Part shown: one piece after another, positions 9,600 to 19,207 of the stretch | How positions within the stretch are numbered: the first letter of the stretch is position 1 | Layout of the letters: every line of letters begins with the position of its first letter | Source of the DNA: Gordonia bronchialis DSM 43247 | GTDB taxonomy: Bacteria; Actinomycetota; Actinomycetes; Mycobacteriales; Mycobacteriaceae | DNA length: 64,000 nucleotides | Assembly (NCBI RefSeq): GCF_000024785.1 | Contig: NC_013441.1 | Coordinates: 3,596,001 to 3,660,000 of the forward strand | Direction: 5' to 3' | Position numbers and translations under genes: made by a program | Notes under the pieces: generated by a model | Told to the model about the DNA's origin: nothing | Seen by the model: the letters and a program-made list of their open reading frames with translations, nothing else | The model's database searches: none

Positions 9600-10706
9600 T
9601 CAGGCCATCGTCGACTCGACCTCGGCGCGACTGCGGTGCGGGTCGCTTCCGAGCACGTACGACGGCAGCGTATGCGGCACGGACGTACCATCGGCCACAC
9701 GTCTTCTGGCCGCAGTGAATTCGGGTGCCTCACCCATACTCGCGTGCAGACCGTTGATCGCACTCCACACCGCACTGCGCCGGGCTCGTCGTTCCACCGG
9801 GTTCGGTGGCCGGTACTGAACCAGCTGGGCGGCCCACCACGGCATGGTGTCGCGGATGGCCCAATCGACCGCGGCCTGAGCGGGATTGGTGAGATTGGCG
9901 CCGGTGGCCATCGCGCTGCCGTGGGTGAGCGCCAGGCGCGGGAGGTAACCTTCGAGACATTCGAGTGTCTCGGCCTTGGTGGCGGGGAGATCGGTACCGC
10001 CCAGAGCGTGTCCGACGCGGACGAATTCGCCGTAGTAGCAGTCCAGATCGTCGCCGCGCAACGGCCTCGGGTGATAGATCTCGTGGGCGGTGGCAATACC
10101 CCAGACGACGGTGGCGTAGTTCCAGCGCAACCAGTGCGGATCGTCGGCGTCATAGGGAAGTCCGTCGGGCCGAACACCTTTGATGGTGTGATGCATGGCC
10201 CGCACCGTGCGGGCCAGACGATCGGCGGTGTCGGTGGTGCCATAAGCGGTGCCGATGAAGAAGGCCAGCGAATGGCCCAGGCGGACATTGGCCCCCGCCG
10301 GGTCGATCCGCCCCATCGTCTCGATCCGGCCCGAACCATCCACCGGCGTCTTGGCCACCAGGCGCGAATGATGCATGCCCATCCAGAAGATGCTCGGGTC
10401 CAGACGTTCCATGTACGACGCGCACTGCAGCCCGAAGATGAGTGCGGGCGTGTGGGAATGCACGTACCAGGTCGCCGAGTCCGGGCCGAACCAGCCCGGA
10501 TCGCCGACCGGGTCGTCGAAGCTCATCCCGCGGAAGAACTTGGATTTCACGTGCTCGTCGAACTTGTCGTTGAGCCACTTGCCGATGTACTGATGCGGCA
10601 GGTCGAACGGCAGCTGGATTCGGGGTCCGGGAATTCGGGGCGCGGGTATATGGGACACGGGAAGCCGGGGGGACGGGATTCTCACGACCGGCATGGTCAA
10701 CGACAT
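9600..10706 (-). CDS. DUF2236 / MpaB-type oxygenase family protein
   Basis: The product has 368 residues. Family features are visible: the PDSATWYVHSH block, GHSLAFFIGTAYGT, HPRPLRGDDLDCYYGEFVRVG and an ALTHGSAMATGANL segment. Proteins of this family (latex clearing protein and fungal MpaB relatives) bind heme through a conserved His and cleave C=C bonds in isoprenoids, or act as oxygenases. The start is supported by a strong AGGAGG six bases upstream. The N-terminus is Pro/Ile-rich (VRIPSPRLPVSHIPAPRIPG), unusual for a targeting signal. It is divergent from the TetR gene, whose product probably controls it. Confidence 0.85.
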   Translation of the reverse strand: MSLTMPVVRIPSPRLPVSHIPAPRIPGPRIQLPFDLPHQYIGKWLNDKFDEHVKSKFFRGMSFDDPVGDPGWFGPDSATWYVHSHTPALIFGLQCASYMERLDPSIFWMGMHHSRLVAKTPVDGSGRIETMGRIDPAGANVRLGHSLAFFIGTAYGTTDTADRLARTVRAMHHTIKGVRPDGLPYDADDPHWLRWNYATVVWGIATAHEIYHPRPLRGDDLDCYYGEFVRVGHALGGTDLPATKAETLECLEGYLPRLALTHGSAMATGANLTNPAQAAVDWAIRDTMPWWAAQLVQYRPPNPVERRARRSAVWSAINGLHASMGEAPEFTAARRRVADGTSVPHTLPSYVLGSDPHRSRAEVESTMA

Positions 10707-10737
10707 CGGACACCTCCTGGTGACGGGTGTCTCCAGA

Positions 10738-10753
10738 GTACCGTTTTGGGTAC
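10738..10753. promoter_or_regulatory. Candidate TetR operator
   Basis: A perfect inverted repeat GTACC-gttttg-GGTAC sits between the divergent DUF2236 and TetR starts. TetR repressors usually bind such short palindromes in the shared promoter. That this regulator binds it is inferred. Confidence 0.45.
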
Positions 10754-10806
10754 ACCCGTGGCCAGACTTTGTTGGTGGCGTGCCGGATGAGCCGTATGCT
10801 GGGACG

Positions 10807-11421
10807 ATGTCGTCGAGAGCCGATGCGGCGGTGCCCAGTACCTCCAGGTGGGCCGGGGTCCGGATGGCCGATCGTCGTGCCGAGCGCCGCACCGCGCTCA
10901 TCAGAGCGGCCTTCGACCTCTTCGGCACCTCGGGCGTGTCGGCCCTCTCGGTCCGCTCGGTCTGCCGCGCATGCGGGTTCAACTCGCGCTATTTCTACGA
11001 GAGTTTCCGCGACACCGACGAGTTGCTCGGCGCGGTGTACGACGAGACCGCCGCCGAGTTGGCTGTCGAGATCGAACGCCAGACCAGCTCGGGCGACGGG
11101 ACGGTCCGCTCGCGCACCCGCGCCGGCATCCGCGGCGTCCTGGAGTTCGGGTCGGCCGATCCCCGCCGCGGCCGCATCCTGTTCACCGAGGCCCGCGCGA
11201 ATCCGGTACTGGCACAGCGCCGTGCGCAGACCCAGGATCTGTTGCGGGAACTCGCCCTGGCCGAGAATCGGCTCCATGAGGCCGATCCGATGACCAGCAG
11301 CGTGCGGGCCGCCCTGTTCACCGGAGCGATGGCCGAACTCGCCCAGCAATGGTTGGCCGGCAATCTCGGCGACGATCTCGACGCGGTGGTCGACGTCGCG
11401 CTGCGCCTGCTGCTCGACTGA
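10807..11421 (+). CDS. TetR-family transcriptional regulator
   Basis: The product has 204 residues. The N-terminal HTH (RRTALIRAAFDLFGTSGVSA, then LSVRSVCRACGFNSRYFYESFRDTDELLGAVYD) has the family pattern with the recognition helix ending in RYFYESF. The C-terminal ligand domain is helical (VLEFGSADPRRGRILFTEA, ALFTGAMAELAQQWLAG). It is divergent from the DUF2236 gene with an inverted repeat between them, so it is likely a local repressor of that gene and of itself. The ligand is unknown. Confidence 0.88.
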   Translation: MSSRADAAVPSTSRWAGVRMADRRAERRTALIRAAFDLFGTSGVSALSVRSVCRACGFNSRYFYESFRDTDELLGAVYDETAAELAVEIERQTSSGDGTVRSRTRAGIRGVLEFGSADPRRGRILFTEARANPVLAQRRAQTQDLLRELALAENRLHEADPMTSSVRAALFTGAMAELAQQWLAGNLGDDLDAVVDVALRLLLD

Positions 11422-11425
11422 CTGC

Positions 11426-12678
11426 TCAGGCGGCCGGCGGGCGCACCCTGGCCAGTTCCCGGACCCCGGTCGGTCCCACGCCCCGATCGATCGCGAGAAT
11501 CAGTGCGGCACATCCGATGCCAGACAGGACCAGGCTCGACGCGAACAGCACCGGATAGCCCGCCAGATCACCGACAATGCCGCCGGCGACGCCCGCGATC
11601 CCCTGCACCACCACCACAGCGCACGCCAGCAATGTGTAGTCGGCGCCGGCGTGGTCGCGTTCGGCGGCATCCATCATGAGCGTGAAGACCGCCACGGTGG
11701 CCGCACCGCCGAGGAGGTGCTCGGACAATGCGGCCGCCACGATGAGGCCGAGACCACCGGCTCCCGACGCCGCCAGCAGATACAGGCCGATACTCGCCGT
11801 CTGGGTGACACCACCGATGAGCAGTGCTCGGCGCCGACCGAACCGGTAGGCCAGCCAGCCGCCTAGGCCCCACCCAGCGCCCCCAGCGAACTCAACGCAC
11901 CTTTGATCAGCGCGATCTGGCCGTCCGTGAGTCCCTCGTCGACCATGAACGGGCCGACCACCGCCGATCCCATGGAGTCGCCGAACTTGAATCCCCCGAC
12001 CAGCACGATGAACACCAGCATCCCGGGCCGGCGTAGCCGGGCCCACCACGCCGGCCGACCCGACGACGTGGGTTGCGGTCGGCGTGAACCGCGGATCGAG
12101 GTCAGCCCGCGTAGCCACCACACCGGGATCGTGGCCGCCAGGAGCAGGATCGCCATCGCGATGAACAGGACTCGCCATCCGGCCAGCGAGAACAGCCAGA
12201 GCAGTCCGCCACCGCCGACGATCATCCCGATCCGGTAGGCCCCGACCTGAATCCCGTTGCCCAGCCCGCGTTGTGCCCCGGACAGCAATTGCACGGCAAG
12301 GCCGTCGGTCGCGACATCCTGCGTCGCCGAGAGCAGGTTGATCACCGCGATCCCGATGAACAACCATGTCATCGTCGACGAGAGGTCGAGCATCGCCATC
12401 CCCAGAGCGACCACCACCGAGGCGAGTTGCAGGACGATCAGCCACTGTCGGCGGGTGCCGTGCCGGTCGACGAAGGGAGCCCAGATGAACTTGAGCGCCC
12501 ACGGCCCGAACAGCACGCCGGTCGCACTGATCTCGGTCAACGAGTATCCCGAGCGGCGCAACACCACGGGCACGGTCCCGGTGAAGAAGCCGTACGGCAG
12601 CCCCTGCGCGAAGTAGAGCGCACCGAGCGCGACGACAGTGCCGGCCGCGATGGTGGCCGGTCGCTGTGCGGAGGTCAT
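11426..12678 (-). pseudogene. MFS transporter, AmpG-like, one frame break
   Basis: The two halves in neighbouring frames make one 12-helix MFS protein. N half: ALYFAQGLPYGFFTGTVPVV, with the motif LKFIWAPFVDRHGTRRQW typical of AmpG muropeptide permeases and relatives, and LSATQDVATDGLAVQLL. C half: LAYRFGRRRALLIGGVTQT, LAASGAGGLGLIVAAALSEH. The frame changes at about 11869 in a GGGTGGGG tract, fitting one missing G. If this is a sequencing error, the gene is intact and would import a peptidoglycan fragment or a siderophore-like solute. The start taken is ATG of MTSAQRPATI; an ATG ten codons upstream is possible. Confidence 0.8.
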
Positions 12679-12730
12679 GGCGACATCGTCGCAGACGGGT
12701 GGTGTCACCGCTCACGGCGCCGCGCCGGGC

Positions 12731-14629
12731 TCAATGATGGTCGTGGTCGTGGGAACCCGGCGCGGGGACCTCGGGGCCGTGACCGGCTCCCGGCCGCACC
12801 ACCCGGATACGCTGCATCATCTCGTTGTCCTCATGGTCGGTGAGGTGGCAGTGCCACACGTATCCCTGCAGCTTCTCCCCGTTGAGACCGGTGAACACAA
12901 CGTCCGGGTCGAACCCGATCTCATCGGCCCGCGGCCATCGAACGACGATGCGGGTGACCTGATTGGGCGGGCACCGCACCGTGTCCTTCCAGCCGAATTC
13001 GTAAGGGGCGGGGGCGAACATGGGGCTCGTTCGGTACCGGTCGGGGTCCGGCGTCCAGCGTGTGCCGAACAGCGGTGGCGGGTTCTCGGCGAGATAGCGC
13101 ACCTTGTCGAAATCCCAGCGGCCCACGACGCGGAACTGCACGAGGTGCAGATGCATCGCGTGGGCCTGCATGGTGGCGTCGGCGTTCACCAGATCCCAGC
13201 ATTCGGTGGTGCCCTGTTCGGCGTGCTCGAAGTCGCGGGTGTGGAACCCGACGTTGTTCAGGTTCATCGTGAGCACGCTCAGCCACGACAGATTCCGGGG
13301 ATTGAGCGTCACGTTGAGTGTGGCCACACGGTGCCGGTCGTGGCCGGTGTGTCGTGGCGGCAGGACCGCCGGCCGGGCCGGTCCACCCCGCAGGCGCTGC
13401 GGCACGTGGCGGTAACGGCCCCGGCGCGGGCCGACGTCGAAGCGCATGACCGACCGGATCATGGTGGCGCCGTTGACCTGTCCGGCCCACGAGATCGGCA
13501 TCGTGTTGATCAGCTCCACCCGCTCCCCCGCCGCCTTGGCGCCGAAGTCGACGAGGATGTCGTAACGCTCGGCAGCCCCCACGTTCAGCGCCCGCACGAG
13601 AATCGGCGCGTCCAGCAGTCCGCCGTCGGAGCCGATGACCCAGAACGGAGAGCCATCGGAGAGCGCGAGGCGGTAGTCGTTGAGCTGACTCGCACTCAGC
13701 ACCCGGAACCGGTAGAGGCCGCGGTCGACACTCATCCGCGGCCAGGCTTTTCCGTTGACGACCATCGTGTCACCGCACATACCGCCCGACCAGTGGCCCG
13801 GTGCGACGGTGGGTGTGTTGTCGTAGCGCAGGTGCCCGTTGGGATAGAACAGCTTGTCGCACATGATGAGTGCGGTCTCGTACTCGCCGGCCGGAAGACC
13901 GAGTGGGTTGCCCGGCTCGCCGGTGTCCCACTCGTCACGCACGTGGTAATGCCCGGTCAGCCCGGCATAGATCGACAGCCGCGTGGTACCCATCGAATGG
14001 TCGTGATACCAGAGCGGAGCCGCATGCGGCGGATTGGTGAATGGATAGGTCACCGACCTGCCCAACCGGAACGGCGACGTCGGAAACCCGTCTTGGGCAG
14101 GATGATTCGGCGCAACGTGCAGATGAAGCACCAGCGGTGGGCGGTGCCGGTCGAGTTCGGACACCCCGTGCAGCGACGGGTCCACGTCGATGGCCATGGG
14201 ATGGGTGCGCATCTGGTTGACGAAGGTGATCTGCGGCTGCTCGCCGGCACGGGTCTCGATCGTCGGCCCGTGGTGGGGCAGCCCGCCGAATCCGACGCTC
14301 GGCGCGGGGTCGAGATCACGATGGAAGCGGTGCAGCGCGCCGGCCGCCACCAGTCGTCGCGGGGACTCGATCCGCGGGAGACGCGGCAGTTCGTCGACGA
14401 CGCGCGTCAGCGGCGGCGAGCGGTAGGTGAAGAACGGAATACCGGGAACCATCGGCTGCTCGTGGTTGAGCGGAGGCGAATATGGCTGCGGCACAGCCGA
14501 TGCTGCACCCGGGACCACCGCCAGCACCCCGGCGGCCCCGGTTGCCTGCAGCAGCGCGCGTCGGGTGAGTGCACTGCGCAGTCCCCGGTCCGCGTCGGAC
14601 CCCGTCTGTTCGCTCATCTGACCAACCAT
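12731..14629 (-). CDS. Tat-exported multicopper oxidase
   Basis: The product has 632 residues and is unbroken. The N-terminus is a Tat-like leader (TRRALLQATGAAGVLAVVPG, then AASA). Copper ligands are all present: the first pair in HLHVAPNHP, WYHDHSMGT in domain 1, then HAMHLHLVQF, and the type-1/type-3 motif YVWHCHLTDHEDNEMM near the C-terminus. The tail is His-rich (SHDHDHH), perhaps binding metal. The family oxidises phenols, metals (Cu(I), Mn, Fe) or bilirubin-like substrates with four-electron reduction of O2. The layout with VLHLHVAP rather than the usual N-terminal HWHG resembles the CotA/phenoxazinone-synthase-like branch. The second ATG 12 bases downstream is an alternative start. 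Confidence 0.85.
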   Translation of the reverse strand: MVGQMSEQTGSDADRGLRSALTRRALLQATGAAGVLAVVPGAASAVPQPYSPPLNHEQPMVPGIPFFTYRSPPLTRVVDELPRLPRIESPRRLVAAGALHRFHRDLDPAPSVGFGGLPHHGPTIETRAGEQPQITFVNQMRTHPMAIDVDPSLHGVSELDRHRPPLVLHLHVAPNHPAQDGFPTSPFRLGRSVTYPFTNPPHAAPLWYHDHSMGTTRLSIYAGLTGHYHVRDEWDTGEPGNPLGLPAGEYETALIMCDKLFYPNGHLRYDNTPTVAPGHWSGGMCGDTMVVNGKAWPRMSVDRGLYRFRVLSASQLNDYRLALSDGSPFWVIGSDGGLLDAPILVRALNVGAAERYDILVDFGAKAAGERVELINTMPISWAGQVNGATMIRSVMRFDVGPRRGRYRHVPQRLRGGPARPAVLPPRHTGHDRHRVATLNVTLNPRNLSWLSVLTMNLNNVGFHTRDFEHAEQGTTECWDLVNADATMQAHAMHLHLVQFRVVGRWDFDKVRYLAENPPPLFGTRWTPDPDRYRTSPMFAPAPYEFGWKDTVRCPPNQVTRIVVRWPRADEIGFDPDVVFTGLNGEKLQGYVWHCHLTDHEDNEMMQRIRVVRPGAGHGPEVPAPGSHDHDHH

Positions 14630-14701
14630 CCGCGGGCGGCGTGCGTCGTCACACCGTTGCTGACGAAGTGTAGGACAGGGTTACTGGTTCTGCTTTCAGT
14701 T

Positions 14702-15201
14702 TCAGGAATGGTCTCGGCGGCACACCGAATCCAGCAGCACGGCGGCGATCGCCTCGATGCCGGCCTGATCGGCGTCGTCGAACCGGGCGGGCACGGGACT
14801 GTCGAGGTCGAAAACCCCCAAGAGCTCGCCGTCCCGGATCAGCGGCACGACGAGTTCGGACCGGCTCGCGGCGTCGCAGGCGATGTGGTCGGGCACGGCA
14901 GGGCGTCGTCGACCCGCTGGGTGGTGGCGGTGCGTGCGGCGGCACCGCACACTCCCCGATCGAGCGGGATGCGGACGCACGCCGGCTTGCCCTGGAAGGG
15001 TCCGATGACCAGTTCAGTACCGTCGAAGAAATAGAAGCCGACCCAGTTGAGTTGCGGCAGTGAGTGATACACGAGTGCAGAGACGTTCGCGGCATTCGCG
15101 ATCAGATCCGTCTCCCCGGCCACCAGCGCCTGGGCGGACTCGATGAGCTCGTCGTATCGATGTCTCGTCGAGCCGGCCAGCACAGGGATTTCGAAACTCA
15201 T
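14702..15201 (-). pseudogene. Free methionine-(R)-sulfoxide reductase (GAF domain), one frame break
   Basis: Joined across one frame change this is a 166-residue GAF protein. It has LPQLNWVGFYFFDGTELVIG, RIPLDRGVCGAAARTATTQRV, then HIACDAASRSELVVPLIRDG and GVFDLDSPVPARFDDAD. The cysteines in GVCG and ACDAASRSE are the catalytic and resolving residues of fRMsr enzymes, which reduce free Met-R-sulfoxide. The frame shifts near 14897 in CCCTGCCGTGCCC, fitting one lost base. The ATG gives MSFEIPVLAG. Confidence 0.8.
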
Positions 15202-15385
15202 CCCACCAGTATTGCGGCTGCCGGCACCGTCCAGCGCCGGGACGCTGGGTTGCGCGCACGCCGATGCGAATATCGCCGCACCGTCACGCTCGACGGGCGA
15301 TGCCCGGTCCGGGCAGGTGAACGCGCAGACCCGCGCGGATGTGTCACCATCACTATGACCGGAGCAGTCCGAAGAAAGTGCGGCG

Positions 15386-16728
15386 GTGGCAATCGAACGT
15401 CGTCTCAGCGCAGTGCTGTCGCTGCTCGCTGTCACCGCTCTGACGGTTCTGCTGGTGGTTATCCTGTTCCGTGGTGGCCTTCGATTCTCCTGGGTCTGGG
15501 TGGCCTTGCGCTCACCGTGGCGGGTGCTTGGTGGGCCATCACCGAGCGCACCTCCCGACGCACTGTCGGAATCATCGCCGGGCTCGCCGGGGTCGCGATC
15601 ATCGGTGGGGCGCTGGCGCTCGTGCTGACGGGCGCCGAGCGGTTGCTGATCGGACTGGGCATCGCGGTGGTCCTGCTGGCATGTGCTACGGCGTGCGCGC
15701 GGTTCGCCGTGCTTCCCGATCTGCACGCACTGGATGCCGAACGCGTCGCTCGGCCGCCGTCGAAAGCGGTTCTCATCTGTAACCCCAGATCCGGCGACGG
15801 CAAGGTCGGCAAGTTCGGGATCATCGCCGCCGCAGCCGAACTCGGCGTGCGCACGATCGTCTTGGAGGCGGGCGACGATCTGGAACAGCTGGCCCGCGAC
15901 GCGGTCGCCGACGGCGCCGACTGCCTCGGGATGGCCGGTGGTGACGGTTCGCAGGCCCTCGTCGCGTCGGTCGCCGTCGAACACGACCTCCCGTTCGTCT
16001 GCGTCAGCACTGGCACCCGCAACCACTTCGCGCTCGACCTCGGGCTGGACCGCGACGATCCGGTGTCGACGTTGCGCGCCTTCGCCGATGGCGTCGAACG
16101 CCGAGTGGACTATGCGACGGTCAACGACCGGCTGTTCGTGAACAATGTGTCACTCGGCGTGTACGCGACCGTCGTCGCCCAGGAGTCCTACCGCGCCGAC
16201 AAAGCACGTACCGCGGCCTCGATGCTGCCCGAACTCCTCGGCCGCGATGCCCGGCCGTTTGATCTCCAGTTCACGACGCCGGCCGGCGACGAGGTCGACG
16301 GGGCGTTCGTGATCCTGGTGTCCAACAACCCCTATGCGACCAGCTTCTCCCCCGACGCGGCGACGCGGCACCGCCTCGACACCGGTCGGCTCGGGGTGAT
16401 CGCCGTGTCGAGCGCCACCGGCGCCGACGCGGTCGCGCTGATGACGCTGTCGGCGATCGGCCTGCGTCGCTCGAGTCCGTTCTGGCACGAGTTCACCGCG
16501 CGAGCATTCGAGATCCGCTCGCGCGGCGGCCGCGCGGACGCCGGGATCGACGGCGAGGCGGTGCAACTCGATACTCCGCTGGTCTTTCGCAGCCATCCCA
16601 AGGGATTACGGCTGTTGGTCCCGGCCGGTAACCGGGCCGTCGCGGCCCGGCGGCAGGCGCGTGATGTTCATGTTCGTACGCTGGTGCAGATCGCCGCCGG
16701 CCGCACACCGGGCAGCCCGTGCCGGTGA
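15386..16728 (+). pseudogene. Membrane diacylglycerol-kinase-like lipid kinase, one frame break
   Basis: The N-terminal 110 residues hold about four hydrophobic segments (SLLAVTALTVLLVVILF; then ILLGLGGLALTVAGAWW, IIAGLAGVAIIGGAL, LLIGLGIAVVLLACA). The rest is a DAGK catalytic domain with LICNPRSGDGKVGKFG, GMAGGDGSQALVASVA (the nucleotide-binding GGDG) and STGTRNHFALDLGL. The frame changes near 15470 inside the first loop, consistent with one missing base. The GTG start is chosen because the first helix begins right after it. Likely role: phosphorylation of a membrane lipid. This architecture is common in mycolata next to other envelope genes. Confidence 0.75.
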
Positions 16729-16736
16729 GGCGGGTG

Positions 16737-17714
16737 TCAACTGCGTTCGCGCATCACCCCGGCGTGCCGAATGGTGCCGGAAAGACCGGGTAGTTCCTTC
16801 GGCGTCGTCCAGGTGCGCAACCCGTCGGCGCTGTCGGAGTACAGGTACTTGCCACGGGTGTAGGCGTCCAGATACATCCGCCAGCTGCCGTTGGGCAGTT
16901 GGACGACCGCGGGGCCTTCGACCAGGTGGCCCCAATTACCCGGCGCCACAAAGCGATAGGGTCCCGTCAACGACGCCGCGACGGCGTGCTGGATGGTCTT
17001 CTTTGTCTCGTTCTTGAGCAGCGCGTGATAGGTCGGCCCCACCTTCACGATGGTGGTGTCGATGTGGTCGGCCTAGATTCCGCCGAGCGGCACCGGCAGA
17101 CCCCAGATCCGCAGTCCCGGGTCCAGAGCCGTCATCACGTAGGGAACAAAGCCGCCGCCCGTCGACATGGAGAGGATGACGCTGACCCGGCCACCCTCCA
17201 CGAACCATTCGGGTGCCCACGCCTTGGTGGTGAACGGTGAGAGCGACGGTCCGTCACTGGAACCGGCCGACCCCGACGAACCCGGCCCGCTCGAGGAGCC
17301 CAGACCCCGTCCGTCACCCGTACCCGGCAGGAAGGCGCAGCACAGCGGCACCGGCCAGCTATAGAGGAACGTCCAGTTCACCCGATCCCGACTGCGCGCG
17401 AAGCCGATGTTCGCGCCGTCGACCGTGGTGTAGGTGATGTAGTACCACCCGTCGGTGTGGTGGAAGATGCTCGCGTCACGCACCCGCCCCGACGGCGGCG
17501 TGTAGGCGTTCTTCCGCAACACGCGGTAGTGGGTACCGTCGTCGGACTCGTAGACATCCATCGAACGATCGCTGGCGTTGCTGAAGGCGACCATGGTGTA
17601 CCGCCAGCCCGTGGGGGCGGCGGCGCCGCTCCCCTGGGCGGGAATCATCAGTCCGGCGGCAGCCAGGAGTGCAACCATCACGACGGAGAAAACGACACGC
17701 CTGTTGAACTTCAT
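16737..17714 (-). pseudogene. Secreted GH43-like beta-propeller protein with an in-frame TAG
   Basis: One frame runs through the whole gene (325 codons) except for a TAG at 17073-17075. Upstream: a signal peptide (VVFSVVMVALLAAAGLMIPA), RYTMVAFSNASDRSMDVYES, RDASIFHHTDGWYYITYTT, TKAWAPEWFVEGGRVSVILS. Downstream: YHALLKNETKKTIQHAVAAS, GPAVVQLPNGSWRMYLDAY, YLYSDSADG. The repeated W-Y-Y-T/ W-R-M-Y strands and the WAPEW motif fit the five-bladed glycoside hydrolase 43/arabinanase-like fold, suggesting an arabinan or galactan target. A Gly/Ser/Pro linker lies mid-protein. The stop separates two well-preserved halves, so it is recent or an error. Confidence 0.7.
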
Positions 17715-17749
17715 GCGGGCAGTATGGCCGACATCAGGCGTATCATCCA

Positions 17750-18340
17750 TCACTTCTGCCACTTGAGTCCCAGATTGTCATCGACGAGCAGGGCGTGATA
17801 TCGATCGTCGACACCGATCTGTGCCTGGATCTCCCGAATCGCAGTGCCCAGGATGCCCCGCGACAGCAGGCCGATGCTGAGTGGGCCGGCGGAATCGGCG
17901 CCCAGGGGCGGGAGCGTTTGCAGGATCGACCGTTCGTCGTCGGTCAACTCGGCCAGCTGCCACCCGATCTCGGCTTCGACCGCTTCCCGGTCACCGGGGT
18001 GGGCCAGCGACACCGCCTTCACCGCGTAGGCCGCCGCCCCGAGCGCGTGCGCACCCATGTGCGCGACCGCGGACGCCTGGGCCACCGACCGTGCTGCCGC
18101 TGCTCCCGCCGCGGTGGTGGCGGCCCCGGCGGCCTTTACCGCGATCATTCGCTTGCCGATCTCGGCGGCGGCGGTGCTGTGCCCGGCGCTGTAGTCGCGC
18201 GTGCGTGCCACCGCATCCCGGATATCGGCCATCGCGCCGGCGTCGCCGTCGAACAGCGGGAGTACCCGCTCGGCACAGGCGATCGCCCACCGGGCGAGCA
18301 CGCGGCGCTCGGCATCGTCGAGGGTCTGGATCGAGGTCAT
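17750..18340 (-). CDS. Putative Imm5-type immunity-like helical protein
   Basis: The product has 196 residues. The N-terminus (AERRVLARWAIACAERVLPLF) followed by DIRDAVARTRDYSAGHST and Ala-rich helices (AAGAATTAAGAAAARSVAQ, AHMGAHALGAAAYAVKAV) matches the family often labelled putative immunity protein or (wrongly) exonuclease SbcC. These are all-helical proteins found beside, but also far from, toxin genes. No toxin partner is seen next to it. The start is an ATG preceding SIQTLDDAER; the longer upstream reading is of non-coding composition. Confidence 0.6.
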   Translation of the reverse strand: MTSIQTLDDAERRVLARWAIACAERVLPLFDGDAGAMADIRDAVARTRDYSAGHSTAAAEIGKRMIAVKAAGAATTAAGAAAARSVAQASAVAHMGAHALGAAAYAVKAVSLAHPGDREAVEAEIGWQLAELTDDERSILQTLPPLGADSAGPLSIGLLSRGILGTAIREIQAQIGVDDRYHALLVDDNLGLKWQK

Positions 18341-18461
18341 CAATCTATCGTCCCCTGCCGTCGCCCCCGCGTCTGCCGTGGCCACCAGTTCACGTCCAGG
18401 GTGATCGCGGCACACACGAGACCGCGTTGCTCGACGCCACGCGTCGGCGCCGATCGCCGGG

Positions 18462-18809
18462 TCACGGCAGTGAGAGGAAGTCTCGCAGCCACTGATCGAC
18501 CTCTCGCATCGTGTCGCTGTCCACGACACCGATGATCGCGTGAATCCGTTCGCGCGCAATTGTTCTCGGCTGTTCGGTCATAGCGAATGTGGGCCGCTGC
18601 GGCGTGAACTCGTTCCCACGCAGGCGCACGTGATTCGGCCATCCGCGGTCCGTGGTGGTTGCGGGAAGAATGATCGCAAGACTATCGGCTTGGGCGAGAA
18701 AGATGTCGCTGGACACTACGAGCGCGGGACGGCGCCCGGCCTGCTCGCGCCCACGAGCGGGATCGAGTTCGACCCAGCACACCGTTCCTCGCCGAAGCTC
18801 AGCGGACAT
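18462..18809 (-). CDS. mazF: MazF/PemK-family endoribonuclease toxin
   Basis: The product has 115 residues. The N-terminal RRGTVCWVELDPARGREQAG and RPALVVSSDIFLA motifs, the LPATTTDRGWPNHVRL strand and the TFAMTEQPRTIARERI segment (with the usual EQ-R-I pattern) place it in the MazF family of mRNA interferases. It overlaps the antitoxin gene by 11 bases and follows it, the standard order. It is predicted to cleave RNA at a short motif when released from MazE. Confidence 0.9.
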   Translation of the reverse strand: MSAELRRGTVCWVELDPARGREQAGRRPALVVSSDIFLAQADSLAIILPATTTDRGWPNHVRLRGNEFTPQRPTFAMTEQPRTIARERIHAIIGVVDSDTMREVDQWLRDFLSLP

Positions 18810-19029
18810 CGTCGTCGGCGCTCAGCGCGGTGTCCCAGCGGCGAAACTCGTCCCAGTAGTCGGCGTCCGCGCCGCGAAATGCGCGACCGAAAGCTTCCAT
18901 TCGCTGACGACGTTCGTATCCATCGAGCAGGTTCTCGATCAGCCGGGCTGCCGTCATCCCACGCGCCTCGGCGTCACGGTTGATGCGATCACGCAGTTCA
19001 ACCGACACTTTGATGGTCGTCGTCGCCAT
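18799..19029 (-). CDS. mazE: MazE-type ribbon-helix-helix antitoxin
   Basis: The product has 76 residues. The N-terminal TTTIKVSVELRDRINRDAEARGMTA is a ribbon-helix-helix DNA-binding domain. The acidic, Trp/Phe-containing tail (FRGADADYWDEFRRWDTALS) would wrap around the toxin. The gene directly precedes and overlaps mazF. Palindromes just upstream of the start suggest autoregulation by the complex. Confidence 0.88.
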   Translation of the reverse strand: MATTTIKVSVELRDRINRDAEARGMTAARLIENLLDGYERRQRMEAFGRAFRGADADYWDEFRRWDTALSADDDVR

Positions 19030-19038
19030 GCCGCACAG

Positions 19039-19068
19039 TCTACCGATTGGTAGACGACTGCGTCTACC
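19039..19068. promoter_or_regulatory. MazEF operator (overlapping inverted repeats)
   Basis: Three half-sites are arranged as two overlapping perfect palindromes: TCTACC-gatt-GGTAGA, and GGTAGAC-gactgc-GTCTACC. They sit 10 bases upstream of the mazE ATG, where RHH antitoxins bind as stacked dimers. Binding is inferred. Confidence 0.65.
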
Positions 19069-19074
19069 AGACTT

Positions 19075-19200
19075 ATCACCAGGGCTTGTTCATGGCCTCG
19101 ACGGCAAGCTCAACCAGCAGGAGGTCAAGCCCTCAGTCGGGTCGGCCGCTGACCCGTGGTGCTCGAGTTCGGAGTTCAACTCGTCACGCAAAGCGTCCAC
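19075..19200 (-). pseudogene. Small coding remnant upstream of mazEF
   Basis: A short coding-like stretch: DALRDELNSELEHHGSAADP in one frame, followed in the next frame by LLLVELAVEAMNKPW and a stop. Joined, they read as a plausible 41-residue C-terminus. It lies directly downstream of the GyrI-like remnant on the same strand. Not recognised; a weak call. Confidence 0.25.
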
Positions 19201-19207
19201 GTCGTCT

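Noticed and set aside
12638..15034. 798-residue plus-strand ORF over the multicopper oxidase gene
   Set aside because: Antisense shadow; the minus strand encodes a complete multicopper oxidase.
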